This document shows positions 41,352 through 49,544 of a stretch of DNA of 64,000 nucleotides, piece by piece. A program made the translations under genes and the position numbers. The notes beneath the pieces were generated by a model, which had not been told where the DNA came from, made no database searches, and was given only the letters and a program-made list of their open reading frames with translations. Within the stretch, counting starts at the first letter, position 1. Each line of letters begins with the position of its first letter. Source of the DNA: a virus; IMG/VR virus record IMGVR_UViG_3300027712_001108, positions 62,001-126,000 of that record, one strand, 5' to 3'.

Positions 41352-41379
41352 TTGACACTGCTCAACGACTTGTTTATAC
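41352..41379 (+). promoter_or_regulatory. Sigma70-type promoter
   Basis: TTGACA (41352-41357), 16-base spacer, TTATAC (41374-41379); drives the AAA ATPase gene. Confidence 0.6.
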
Positions 41380-41418
41380 ACAGCACAACGAACACACAGA
41401 CATCGAAAGGACTATCTT

Positions 41419-42402
41419 ATGCAAGACGTTACTATTATGGCAGGCAGCTACCGCAATCAATCTCTTAACGACGTGCGCTGCATGTTGGTGCAGCCTATTA
41501 AGATGGGTAGCCGCGGATGGTACGGCAACTTCCAAGTGCCTGGCTTGGGCAGCATTCGTGTGCAATTGCCCAACGAATCCAGTTTGACCTATCACGGCAC
41601 ACTGAAGTCGCCAGAGTTGGTTGCAGCAGAAGAAATTACCGACGAACAAATTGCCAAGCGTATTGAGGATCGTTTCAAAATCCTTGATGAAATTACCGCA
41701 GGTGTTGCATCTGACACTGTGCGCAGTTTGATTGTCAGCGGTGCACCCGGCATGGGTAAGAGCGTTGGTATCCAGAACATCTTGGATCGCGAAATGTCGT
41801 TGAACGGCATTGAATACAACAAGATCAGCGGTAGCATTGTCAGTGCGTTTCAACTGTATCAAGTGTTGTTTGACAATGCAGAGCCCAACAGCGTGTTGAT
41901 TTTGGATGACTGCGACAGCCTGCTGTTTGACTCGGACTGTGTTAACTTGCTGAAAGCTGCGCTGGAAAGCGGCGACCGTCCTCGTATGGTCAGCTATAAC
42001 AGCGAAAGCGTTGTTAAACTGGGCATGCCTAAAACGTTTGAATTCAATGGGCGTGTGATTTTTATCACCAACTTGGACTTCCAACAGATCATTGACAAGG
42101 ATCGCGGCGCTGCTAAACACATCTCTGCACTGGTTGACCGTAGCTTGTATTTGGATCTTAGCATGCACACCCGTCGTGAGATTTGGTGCAGGGTTGAGAC
42201 CATGGTTCGCCGGCATCGCATGCTTAAATCGTTTTACTTTGACGAGCACGTCATTGACATGCTGTTGGAATACATCAAAGAACGCCGCGATGACTTCCGT
42301 CGGCTCAGCTTGCGGACTGTGGTTCAGCTGGCACAGTTTGCTAAAACCAGCCCCGACGGTTGGCGCCGAATGAGCGAAGCATTCCAGATCCGGCCGCGCT
42401 AA
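41419..42402 (+). CDS. AAA-type ATPase
   Basis: 327 residues. SGAPGMGKSVGI is Walker A, VLILDDCDSLLF Walker B, and FITNLDF the sensor-1 Asn. Arg-rich C-terminal lid (RRDDFRRLSLRT). The N-terminal 90 residues are a beta domain. Clamp-loader, helicase-loader or chaperone roles are possible. A second ATPase of similar plan lies at 48421. G/C-richer codon use than the AT-rich genes of 15-27 kb. Confidence 0.75.
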   Translation: MQDVTIMAGSYRNQSLNDVRCMLVQPIKMGSRGWYGNFQVPGLGSIRVQLPNESSLTYHGTLKSPELVAAEEITDEQIAKRIEDRFKILDEITAGVASDTVRSLIVSGAPGMGKSVGIQNILDREMSLNGIEYNKISGSIVSAFQLYQVLFDNAEPNSVLILDDCDSLLFDSDCVNLLKAALESGDRPRMVSYNSESVVKLGMPKTFEFNGRVIFITNLDFQQIIDKDRGAAKHISALVDRSLYLDLSMHTRREIWCRVETMVRRHRMLKSFYFDEHVIDMLLEYIKERRDDFRRLSLRTVVQLAQFAKTSPDGWRRMSEAFQIRPR

Positions 42403-42644
42403 TGGCAACCAAGTTAAGAACAATTGAGGAAACAATACGTTTGTTTCCTCATCATGTGCGGATTAAACCTGTAAAGGTCGCTGGCGGCAGACGTTCGCAA
42501 ATGCGCGAGTGGCTGTCTGAACAGCAAATACGAGTACATCACTTATACGGCGATGCAGCAGATGTATATTGGGATACAGGTTGGGTCAACTTCTATTTCA
42601 AGCATGATACACAAGCAATGCTGTTCAAATTGAAGTGGTTATAA
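42402..42644 (+). CDS. Small hypothetical protein
   Basis: 80 residues; ATG overlaps the ATPase stop (TAATG), so it is coupled to it. Basic in the middle (KVAGGRRSQMREWL), ends WVNFYFKHDTQAMLFKLKWL. Not recognised. Confidence 0.6.
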   Translation: MATKLRTIEETIRLFPHHVRIKPVKVAGGRRSQMREWLSEQQIRVHHLYGDAADVYWDTGWVNFYFKHDTQAMLFKLKWL

Positions 42645-42671
42645 ACCTATGGCATATCAATGGAGTCGCAA

Positions 42672-43331
42672 ATGTCAGATGTTGAACTAGTAATGCAGCC
42701 AGCTAGATACTGGCGTATCAAGTTGTATGGTTATGGCGGTGAATTGGTATTTGGTACCAGTTCCAAAGAAGAAATGGAATACTGGGAAAGTGAACAAGCT
42801 CGTATTGACACCGACTGCCCCGAAGATGAAACTCCATTTGAACATTATATGTGGGAACAGGACAGCGAAGGTGCAGATTTTCCTAATGTACCAGAGAAGT
42901 TTCGCAGAGACGGTGGGTGGTATGACCAAGATGATCTGGCCCATTCGAATGGAGTAGAGTATTCTGCTGCCTACATTGCCATTGAAGAAGTAGAAAGTGC
43001 AACCTGGGATGCAGAAGCTATCAGAGAAGTGATTGAAGATGCAAGTCTGCCCGACTTTGTTGCAGCCAATTCAATCTCTGTAGGATCAGAAGAGTTCTAC
43101 CCCGATGTTACTCACGTGTTCTGCGGCACCAGCGACGAAAAAGGCATGTTTTTCGAAGGTATTTTTGAAACACATGGTCCACTGGATTTATTCAAACTCA
43201 GCTTTAAGACCACTGAATTTCCCAATGGATATGAAATTGTCGATTGGGTACAGTACGATGGTGCTGATATCGAAAGTTATAATAGCGATACCAACGGTAA
43301 AAGCATGGATATTGGTTTTATCGAACTATAA
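42672..43331 (+). CDS. Acidic hypothetical protein
   Basis: 219 residues from ATG 42672 (GGAG 8 bases upstream). Strongly acidic and rich in Trp/Tyr, with PARYWRIKLYGYGGELVFG at the N-terminus. No transmembrane segment. A DNA-mimic or inhibitor role is possible but unsupported. A terminator follows. Confidence 0.6.
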   Translation: MSDVELVMQPARYWRIKLYGYGGELVFGTSSKEEMEYWESEQARIDTDCPEDETPFEHYMWEQDSEGADFPNVPEKFRRDGGWYDQDDLAHSNGVEYSAAYIAIEEVESATWDAEAIREVIEDASLPDFVAANSISVGSEEFYPDVTHVFCGTSDEKGMFFEGIFETHGPLDLFKLSFKTTEFPNGYEIVDWVQYDGADIESYNSDTNGKSMDIGFIEL

Positions 43332-43356
43332 AAACAAAGGGTTATCTATCAACTTT

Positions 43357-43389
43357 GCCGCAGCATACACCTAGTGTGCTGCGGCTTTT
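43357..43389 (+). terminator. Intrinsic terminator
   Basis: GCCGCAGCA...TGCTGCGGC stem with ACAC/GTGT extension, then TTTT. Confidence 0.8.
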
Positions 43390-43504
43390 CAATGACCAAT
43401 TTTCAACGATTGCGGGCAATGCATAGCAGTTATGCAATTGCAGCAATTGCTTTTTGCACCGCAGCATGCTATATAGTATGTACACAGAGAGAAGGGAAAA
43501 CATC

Positions 43505-43729
43505 ATGTTTATTACTATGATCACACGAATCATTACCGACGCTATACACGCAATTGCAGTGTATAAGATGAAACAACGCACTATCAAAGAGCTTAATATG
43601 CTGTCAGACAGGGATCTGTTGGATATTGGCATCACTCGTTATGACATTGCTGATATTGCAAAATACGATGCCAGTATGAAAATGTTTGCCAAAAGCAATG
43701 TATCTAGCTGGAATGTTGAAAATGCCTAA
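43505..43729 (+). CDS. DUF1127-domain protein
   Basis: 74 residues from ATG 43505, AAGGGA upstream. RTIKELNMLSDRDLLDIGIT then RYDIADIA is a clear DUF1127 motif (L..L.D..L.DIG..R.DI). Such small proteins are widespread in Alphaproteobacteria, where several affect RNA turnover or phosphate and carbon metabolism. A phage copy may take over that regulation. It overlaps the next gene. Confidence 0.8.
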   Translation: MFITMITRIITDAIHAIAVYKMKQRTIKELNMLSDRDLLDIGITRYDIADIAKYDASMKMFAKSNVSSWNVENA

Positions 43730-43904
43730 CAAATTTTTAACAATGATCATGGGTTTAAAGAATTTATTTAAACCTGATCCCTATCGTGAATATACCATGG
43801 AACAGCGTAGGTTGAATCGGTATCTCAGTCAGGCCACTGACAGATACCATTTAGAACAACTGGAACGCGAATACATGAAAGACCATAAAACAGCTTGGCG
43901 CTAA
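43722..43904 (+). CDS. DUF3563-like small protein
   Basis: 60 residues; ATG 43722 lies inside the end of the DUF1127 gene. YLSQATDRYHLEQLEREY fits the short DUF3563-type motif (YL..A.D...LE.R.R), also typical of Alpha- and Betaproteobacteria. A perfect hairpin TTGGCGCTA/TAGCGCCAA covers its stop codon. Confidence 0.55.
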   Translation: MPNKFLTMIMGLKNLFKPDPYREYTMEQRRLNRYLSQATDRYHLEQLEREYMKDHKTAWR

Positions 43905-43935
43905 TCTAGCGCCAACTGCTGCAACGGAGAATATT

Positions 43936-43995
43936 ATGTGCCACTGGCCTTACACAGATGAAGAATTAGATTTCATCAATGGGAAAAAACGTTAA
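43936..43995 (+). CDS. Possible 19-residue microprotein
   Basis: ATG 43936 with GGAG eight bases upstream encodes MCHWPYTDEELDFINGKKR. The good ribosome site and the position in an operon support it; its shortness does not. Confidence 0.35.
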   Translation: MCHWPYTDEELDFINGKKR

Positions 43996-44062
43996 TCTGT
44001 TGTTATGTTACAATTATGCAACATATCGTGTTGCAAATTAAACATAACTTATACAGTAAGAG

Positions 44063-44091
44063 TTGACATTACCCGATAAATTATGTAATAT
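44063..44091 (+). promoter_or_regulatory. Sigma70-type promoter
   Basis: TTGACA (44063-44068), 17-base spacer, TAATAT (44086-44091), ahead of the outer-membrane protein gene. Confidence 0.65.
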
Positions 44092-44155
44092 ATACATACG
44101 AAAAGAACGCAAAGTCGACTCACGTTCTTATATGTATCAAACAAAGGAAAATCAA

Positions 44156-44713
44156 ATGAAAAAGACTATTTTTGCACTGGCAGCTATTGCGGCACTTGCT
44201 GGAACTGCTGCGGTTGCTAACACTACAGTTGCGCTGACTTACGGCCAGGATTATACTGCGGCTGGCTTCGGTGAGAAGACCAGCGAAACTACTGGTATTG
44301 CTATTTCGCAGTCATACGGTGATTACAAAGTTGGCGTTTCTTACAGCGGCAACACCGATGCACAAAATCTAGAAGCAACTATTGGACATCGATTCGCACT
44401 TAACGATCAAGTAAGCGTGGGTGCTAAACTTGGTTTGGGTGAACGTTTTGACACTGCTGATTTTGCATACTACACACTGAGCGGCGATGTAGGTGTTAAA
44501 GTCAACGACAAGCTGACTTGGACTGCAATCAACTATCGCTATCGCAATGCATTTGACACTGCGAACGATTACGAATCCCATCGTGTAGGCACTGGTGTTA
44601 GCTATGCACTGACTGATGCGGTTGCAGTCAATGCAACTGTTTATCGCAAATTCGATAACAACTTCGATGCCACTGGCAACACTGCTGAAATTGGTCTTGC
44701 ATACCGATTCTAA
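44156..44713 (+). CDS. Outer-membrane beta-barrel protein
   Basis: 185 residues from ATG 44156 (AAGGAAAA upstream). Signal peptide MKKTIFALAAIAALAGTAAVA. The mature part shows eight or so amphipathic strands with alternating polar/hydrophobic residues (VSVGAKLGLGERF; AVAVNATVYRKFDN) and ends IGLAYRF, with the C-terminal Phe needed for BAM insertion. A phage-encoded porin-like barrel could mask receptors, block superinfection or alter permeability. Own early promoter and terminator. Confidence 0.82.
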   Translation: MKKTIFALAAIAALAGTAAVANTTVALTYGQDYTAAGFGEKTSETTGIAISQSYGDYKVGVSYSGNTDAQNLEATIGHRFALNDQVSVGAKLGLGERFDTADFAYYTLSGDVGVKVNDKLTWTAINYRYRNAFDTANDYESHRVGTGVSYALTDAVAVNATVYRKFDNNFDATGNTAEIGLAYRF

Positions 44714-44740
44714 TAGTTTAAACTCGCTCCTTTACAAAAG

Positions 44741-44772
44741 ACCCTGGGTGTAAAAACTCAGGGTTTCTTTTT
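44741..44772 (+). terminator. Intrinsic terminator
   Basis: ACCCTGGG/CTCAGGGT stem, then TTCTTTTT. Confidence 0.85.
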
Positions 44773-44777
44773 GACTA

Positions 44778-44806
44778 TTGACGACTCTTATAACCTCTGC
44801 TATTAT
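44778..44806 (+). promoter_or_regulatory. Sigma70-type promoter
   Basis: TTGACG (44778-44783), 17-base spacer, TATTAT (44801-44806). Confidence 0.6.
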
Positions 44807-44833
44807 TACAGTATGATAATATGGAGAACGGCA

Positions 44834-45043
44834 ATGAATCGTGTGATTGATGTTGTAGCGTATATGGCACCTGCTGTATTCGTTGTGTTTTTGCTATATG
44901 ATATTGTTGCATATCAAGAACATCTGGCGATAGATGTCATTGGACTGGGCGGATGGCTCAGCTATGTATATGAACGCAGAGACAATACAGTGTTGAAACT
45001 GCGTATGATAAAACTGATTAATGAGGTAACAAAAAAAGCATAA
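44834..45043 (+). CDS. Small membrane protein
   Basis: 69 residues from ATG 44834 (GGAG upstream); an in-frame ATG at 44813 would add seven residues. One or two membrane spans (VAYMAPAVFVVFLLYDIVAY), then a basic tail. TAATG overlap with the phosphatase fragment next to it. Confidence 0.55.
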   Translation: MNRVIDVVAYMAPAVFVVFLLYDIVAYQEHLAIDVIGLGGWLSYVYERRDNTVLKLRMIKLINEVTKKA

Positions 45044-45120
45044 TGCTTGACATAATCACAAACCCTGCTAAGGACATTTGGTTCATCAGCGACACACATT
45101 TTGGCCATTATACTAAATAA
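45043..45120 (+). pseudogene. 5' fragment of metallophosphatase gene
   Basis: 25 codons: MLDIITNPAKDIWFISDTHF then GHYTK and TAA. DTHFGH is the first metal-binding motif of calcineurin-like phosphatases. The frame is cut by the HNH cassette (45113-46001), and the rest of the enzyme resumes at 45994. Confidence 0.75.
45113..45120 (+). promoter_or_regulatory. T4-like late promoter box
   Basis: CTAAATAA at the insertion point, 29 bases before the HNH ATG; it also supplies the stop codon of the phosphatase fragment. Confidence 0.45.
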
Positions 45121-45149
45121 AATACAGATTGTATTTTATAAGGAATATC

Positions 45150-46001
45150 ATGCCTAAAATTAAATTTGAATGTGCAACATGTGGTAATCAAGGTGAAAAA
45201 TATAAATCACAGTTAAAAAATAAAAACTATTGTTCATCTCAATGTGGTAATAAAGCTAAATCATTAAAAGGCCCTTTAAACGGTAACTATGGTAAAAACT
45301 GGTCATATGATCAAAAATTAAAACAATCGATTTTAATAAAATCTAAAGTGGATGATGATTATAGATCCGCAGCAGGAAGTGCAAATAAAGGCAAACACTT
45401 TTCACAAGAACGGATTGCAGCAATGCATTCCCACAGAAGTCCCGATAGTTACAGGCATTACCCATCTGAAGAAGTACGAATTAAAATAGGTATAAAATCC
45501 GCTGAAAAATTCAACGAACAATATAACATAAATTTTCGTAATATAATGGAAACATCAGGACATTGGATTCCATTAGAAAATGTTTCAGACTATAATCTAT
45601 ATAAAAAAGAAGCCCATTGGATAAGTCATATGTGGGATTTAATTGTAGATATCAACCAAGTAACTCTGCTGAATACACATAAAGTATTTCATCCTATTAA
45701 TAACAAAACAGGTTGTGTACGAGATCATATGTATTCTAAATTAGACGGGTTTAATGCAGGTGTACCACCTGAAATATTACGTCATCCTGCTAATTGCATG
45801 ATAATAACACATAGTCAAAATGCTAGTAAAGGGCACCATTCATTGATATCCATTGACAAACTGTTTGAATTAATACACAGTTATACTGGTAATTGGAACG
45901 AACATACAATTGCGTTAAATAAAATTAACAATTACAACAACGGATTTAGATGGTCTAAATCCTATTATATAAACAAAATGAAAGGAGGTTGTCATGGATA
46001 A
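45150..46001 (+). CDS. HNH homing endonuclease inserted in phosphatase gene
   Basis: 283 residues from ATG 45150 (AAGGAA upstream). N-terminal zinc module CATCGNQG...CSSQCGNK, then a NUMOD3-like repeat GPLNGNYGKNWSYDQKLK used by homing enzymes for DNA recognition. C-terminal core VRDHMYSKLDGFNAG with RHPANCMIITHSQNAS is like the gene at 28040. AT-rich relative to the flanks. Its end overlaps the new start of the phosphatase gene. Confidence 0.87.
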   Translation: MPKIKFECATCGNQGEKYKSQLKNKNYCSSQCGNKAKSLKGPLNGNYGKNWSYDQKLKQSILIKSKVDDDYRSAAGSANKGKHFSQERIAAMHSHRSPDSYRHYPSEEVRIKIGIKSAEKFNEQYNINFRNIMETSGHWIPLENVSDYNLYKKEAHWISHMWDLIVDINQVTLLNTHKVFHPINNKTGCVRDHMYSKLDGFNAGVPPEILRHPANCMIITHSQNASKGHHSLISIDKLFELIHSYTGNWNEHTIALNKINNYNNGFRWSKSYYINKMKGGCHG

Positions 46002-46537
46002 AAATATTTGGTTTATCAGTGACACACACTTTTGGCCACGCCAATTTTCTTAACTTCAAACACACAGACGGAGAATATATTCGCAAGTTTGACAACGTTC
46101 AAGCCATGGACGACTGCATGACTACTCATTGGAATGAAAATATCAAGCCGGGTGATAAAGTATATCACCTCGGTGATGTTGCAATGGGCGGCCCTGCTGT
46201 AGTCAAAAGCATAGGTAGGCTCAATGGACATAAACGTCTCATTGTTGGCAATCACGATGTACTCAAAGGCGAACTGCTGAATCAATTCCACAAAATTTCA
46301 ATGTGGCGTGTATTCCGCGAACATGACTTTATTTGCAGCCATGTGCCGTTGCGTGAAGATTCAATGATGACCACGTTCAATCTGCATGGTCATATACACA
46401 AACATCCTAGCCCTAGCAATCGGCATATGAACATCTGTGTGGAACATCATGACTACAAGCCTGTGCATTTGGATACAATCCTTGCAGAACTGGCACGGCG
46501 CAAGTCAACGATTGGAGAAATTCCTCGTGCGTATTGA
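45994..46537 (+). pseudogene. Metallophosphatase, main part, frameshifted
   Basis: ATG 45994 reads MDKNIWFISDTHF and then leaves the frame; skipping one base at 46030 restores GHANFLNFKHTDG and the rest of a calcineurin-like phosphatase (HLGDVAMGG, GNHD, CSHVP, NLHGHIH) up to 46537. The restored enzyme would be about 180 residues, probably acting on phosphodiesters. An extra base in CACTTTTGG, compared with CATTTTGG in the upstream fragment, causes the shift. Confidence 0.7.
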
Positions 46538-46787
46538 GTTGTTAATCAGATCGGGCAAGTTGGTTGCACGGCTGATCGACAGTAGCTTTAGACCCAACGA
46601 TGTAGTAAGTGAAAGCAGCATAGATTTAAAAGATCTTGCTGCTGCATTGCCACAACACACACTTGCACCCACTATAGACGGGGACATGTATGTGCATTCG
46701 CCGCATAAAACAAGTCCGCAAGTGATAACCAGAGAAGAAAACGAAGCACAGGTATTGGCTGAACGAAAAAACACAGATACCCGTTGA
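46527..46787 (+). CDS. Small hypothetical protein, GTG start
   Basis: 86 residues from GTG 46527, overlapping the phosphatase end by 11 bases. Contains SGKLVARLIDSSFRPNDVVS and a Pro/Thr-rich end. Not recognised. Its last bases overlap the promoter of the next gene. Confidence 0.5.
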   Translation: MRIELLIRSGKLVARLIDSSFRPNDVVSESSIDLKDLAAALPQHTLAPTIDGDMYVHSPHKTSPQVITREENEAQVLAERKNTDTR

Positions 46788-46811
46788 CAACGGCATTATA
46801 TATGTTATTGT
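46784..46811 (+). promoter_or_regulatory. Sigma70-type promoter
   Basis: TTGACA (46784-46789), 16-base spacer, TATTGT (46806-46811). Confidence 0.55.
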
Positions 46812-46840
46812 GCAGTTGTAGATAGCAACAGGAGACAGAC

Positions 46841-47281
46841 ATGAGCAAGGTAATTGTATTCGACATCGATGGAACCATTGCTGACATGGAGCACCGTCGG
46901 CATTGGGTTGCAACTAAACCCAAGAACTGGCCCGCATTCAATGCAGGCATGGCACGCGATACTGTGCATAAAGACATTGCTGGCCTCATGGACATGTTTG
47001 CTGACCTGGATTACACTATCCTGCTGTGCAGCGGCCGTGGCGAAGAATCTCGTGCAGTTACCGAGCAGTGGCTGGCAGATAACGACCTGCCTTACCGGCA
47101 ACTGTACATGCGCGGTCTGCAAGACTATCGCCAGGACAGCATTGTCAAAGTAGAACTGCTGGCACAGATCCGTGTTCAGCATGGCAATCCTTGGCTGTGG
47201 TTTGACGATCGTAACCAAGTCGTAGATGCGATCCGTGCAGAAGGCGTTCGTGTTCTGCAAGTAGCCCCCGGAAACTTTTAA
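46841..47281 (+). CDS. Polynucleotide 3'-phosphatase-like HAD protein
   Basis: 146 residues. VFDIDGTIADMEHRRHW is HAD motif I of the T4 Pnkp/PseT phosphatase type, LLCSGRGEESRAVTEQWL motif II with the long helix, and WLWFDDRNQVVDAI motif IV. The kinase half of Pnkp is absent. It would remove 3'-phosphates or 2',3'-cyclic ends of cleaved RNA. It abuts the receiver-like gene at 47282, an RNA-repair-type pair. Confidence 0.82.
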   Translation: MSKVIVFDIDGTIADMEHRRHWVATKPKNWPAFNAGMARDTVHKDIAGLMDMFADLDYTILLCSGRGEESRAVTEQWLADNDLPYRQLYMRGLQDYRQDSIVKVELLAQIRVQHGNPWLWFDDRNQVVDAIRAEGVRVLQVAPGNF

Positions 47282-47659
47282 ATGACTTACAAAATGTTTC
47301 TGGACGACGAGCGTGTACCCAATTTCCTTGGCCTCAAGGGATATGACTATCCCACCAAAGGAAATTGGGTCATCGTGCGCAGCATGCAAGCTGCCATTGA
47401 CTGCATCAAGGAAAACGGCATCCCGTTCTTCATTGCATTCGACCATGATTTGGAAGATGCGCACTATGATGGCAAGGAAGGTCACGAACGTACTGGCTAT
47501 GAGTTTGCCAAATGGTTCTGGGATTATGTTTTGGACAACAACATTGTGTTGCCTGACAACTTTGATTGGGTTGTTCACAGTATGAATCCCACTGGTGCAG
47601 AAAACATACGCCGTTATATGGCAAACTATATGCGTCATTACAAGAGCGAACACCCGTGA
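47282..47659 (+). CDS. Cyclic-phosphate processing receiver-like protein
   Basis: 125 residues beginning one base after the phosphatase stop. MFLDDERVP, then FIAFDHDLED and VVHSMNPTGAENI match the cREC-type family predicted to handle cyclic phosphate RNA ends. Without partner kinase or ligase in the window, its exact reaction is inferred from the family and context only. Confidence 0.7.
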   Translation: MTYKMFLDDERVPNFLGLKGYDYPTKGNWVIVRSMQAAIDCIKENGIPFFIAFDHDLEDAHYDGKEGHERTGYEFAKWFWDYVLDNNIVLPDNFDWVVHSMNPTGAENIRRYMANYMRHYKSEHP

Positions 47660-47853
47660 AGCTGTCAGAACGAAATCAAGACAGACTACAACTACTAAAA
47701 CTCTGGGTCCGACTACATTCGTATCATACGTCTGGCGTGTTGACACTTACATATTTGGACCCAGAGTACCCTGCTTGGTTCAAAGCAGCAGTGGAAGAAT
47801 ATATCACAGCGTTAGAACAATATAAAGACAAATATTCTAAAAAATCCCGTTGA
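47656..47853 (+). CDS. Small hypothetical protein, GTG start
   Basis: 65 residues; GTG 47656 overlaps the previous TGA. Helical (NQDRLQLLKLWVRLHSYH; AAVEEYITALEQYKDKY). The promoter of the next gene lies at its end. Not recognised. Confidence 0.55.
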   Translation: MKLSERNQDRLQLLKLWVRLHSYHTSGVLTLTYLDPEYPAWFKAAVEEYITALEQYKDKYSKKSR

Positions 47854-47877
47854 CACTGTCTGCTGTGATGTTATTGT
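47850..47877 (+). promoter_or_regulatory. Sigma70-type promoter
   Basis: TTGACA (47850-47855), 16-base spacer, TATTGT (47872-47877). Same -10 and spacing as the promoter at 46784. Confidence 0.55.
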
Positions 47878-47915
47878 CACTGTACAGAGACACACAATAC
47901 ACGCTGGAGCACACT

Positions 47916-48329
47916 ATGTCTTACACGTTTGACGCCAACATTGTTTCCGACTTGCACAAAGATGCATACGGTTATCGTCCTACCAGCGTGTTCTGGATCG
48001 ACTGGAACAACGGCTCCGATAGCTACAAACAGAAAATGTGGGACTACTTGCTTGAAGATCTCGATGCCGAACTGGCTCGCGAGCGTGACGAGCAAGCGTT
48101 GGCTGTGTTCAGCTATGAAACACAGATCGCAAATAACATTGCTCTAGGCGCAGCAGACCGTGCTACTGCTATCCGTTGGATGATGCAGTCCATGGAACTC
48201 GGCGAGAATGATCTCTACTACGGCGGCTCGTTGGTTTGCTACAAGTTGGGCTTGCCTTACCACATGGAGACTGAGTTCGACGACATCTGCAAGCAGATGC
48301 TTGCTGCCTTTCAAAAAGAAGCAGCATGA
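47916..48329 (+). CDS. Hypothetical early protein
   Basis: 137 residues from ATG 47916 (GGAG upstream). SYTFDANIVSDLHKDAYGYR, then SVFWIDWNN and ATAIRWMMQ, a run seen in hypothetical proteins of large T4-like phages. Function unknown. Confidence 0.65.
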   Translation: MSYTFDANIVSDLHKDAYGYRPTSVFWIDWNNGSDSYKQKMWDYLLEDLDAELARERDEQALAVFSYETQIANNIALGAADRATAIRWMMQSMELGENDLYYGGSLVCYKLGLPYHMETEFDDICKQMLAAFQKEAA

Positions 48330-48420
48330 AAACATTGACAGCGAGCATGACTACTGCTATGCTCACTGAGTTAAACAAAATACGAACACACACTTATCAT
48401 ACAAGCACACAGAGGCAACA

Positions 48421-49479
48421 ATGACCCACTATCTCAAAGACGGCAACTCTTTCCGAGTGGCAGACGACAACAGTCTTGACATTCACAATCTGTTGCCTGC
48501 TGGCAACTATATTGTCAAGACGGATATGTTCGGCAACTTCTTCCTTGAACAGGTAGAATCGTTTACAGCACCTAGCAAAATCTACGGCGACACACTGAAG
48601 TTGGCAGATCGTATGCTGAATACCTATCACAATCGTCCTGCTAGCACCGGTGTGTTGCTGACTGGTGAAAAAGGTTCGGGTAAAACGCTGCTCAGCAAGA
48701 TGCTCAGCATCAAAGCTGCCGAAACAGGTGTTCCCACTATCATTATCAACAGCCCGTGGAAAGGCGACGGGTTCAACAAGCTGATGCAAGATATCAGCCA
48801 GCCGTGCATTGTGCTGTTTGACGAGTTTGAAAAAGTCTATGACGGCGATGACCAAGAAGCTATCCTCACGCTGTTGGATGGTGTGTTCATTACCAAGAAA
48901 CTGTTTGTGTTGACCTGCAACGACAAATGGCGTATTGACTCGCACATGCGCAACCGTCCGGGCCGTATCTATTACATGCTGGACTATGTTGGGCTTAGCA
49001 CTGCATTTGTTCGTGAATACTGCGAAGACAACCTACTTGACAAGACGCAAGTTGATTCAGTATGCAATGCATCAAGCCTGTTTACCAGCTTCAACTTTGA
49101 CATGCTCAAAGCCATGGTTGAAGAAATGAACCGCTACGGCGAAACTCCGCAAGAAGTGTTGAAGTTCCTCAACGCGAAGCCTGAGTTCATGGCAGCAGAC
49201 ACTTTTAATGTAGAAGCCATCATTGACCATGAAACTGTTAAAGCAGACGACCTGGGTAACAATCAATGGCGCGGCAATCCGCTGCGTGAAGAAGTGGAAA
49301 TCAGCGTTCGCACTGTCGACGAAGATGATGACACTGAGTGGGTAGAATACACGTTCACTGCGGACAATCTCAAAAAGGTCGATGGTACCAAAGGTCGCTT
49401 TGTGTTTACCACGGACAAGGGAACTGTTATCCTTACTCGTGTTAAACCCCCGTCGTTTGACTACTGGGCTGCAATGTAA
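48421..49479 (+). CDS. AAA-type ATPase
   Basis: 352 residues. LLTGEKGSGKTLLSKML is Walker A, CIVLFDEFEKVYD Walker B, and FVLTCNDKWRI the sensor-1 Asn; an Arg pair (MRNRPGRI) follows as the arginine finger region. After about residue 255 there is an extra acidic C-terminal domain. Role unknown; protein or DNA remodelling. A terminator follows. Confidence 0.78.
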   Translation: MTHYLKDGNSFRVADDNSLDIHNLLPAGNYIVKTDMFGNFFLEQVESFTAPSKIYGDTLKLADRMLNTYHNRPASTGVLLTGEKGSGKTLLSKMLSIKAAETGVPTIIINSPWKGDGFNKLMQDISQPCIVLFDEFEKVYDGDDQEAILTLLDGVFITKKLFVLTCNDKWRIDSHMRNRPGRIYYMLDYVGLSTAFVREYCEDNLLDKTQVDSVCNASSLFTSFNFDMLKAMVEEMNRYGETPQEVLKFLNAKPEFMAADTFNVEAIIDHETVKADDLGNNQWRGNPLREEVEISVRTVDEDDDTEWVEYTFTADNLKKVDGTKGRFVFTTDKGTVILTRVKPPSFDYWAAM

Positions 49480-49494
49480 GCTACTATACTACCG

Positions 49495-49527
49495 GAATAG
49501 GGCGCTACGGCGTCCTATTCTATTTTT
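49495..49527 (+). terminator. Intrinsic terminator
   Basis: GAATAGG...CCTATTC stem with CGC-TACG-GCG top, then TATTTTT. Confidence 0.85.
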
Positions 49528-49544
49528 CAATATAAAGGCATCAC

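Noticed and set aside
41374-42435. Long minus-strand open frame opposite the AAA ATPase
   Set aside because: The plus strand has Walker A and B motifs; the minus frame is a codon-bias shadow.
45989-46537. TTG start for an intact phosphatase frame (LSWIKIFGLSVTHT...)
   Set aside because: This frame destroys the DTHFGH metal motif, whereas ATG 45994 preserves ISDTHF; a single-base shift explains the data better.
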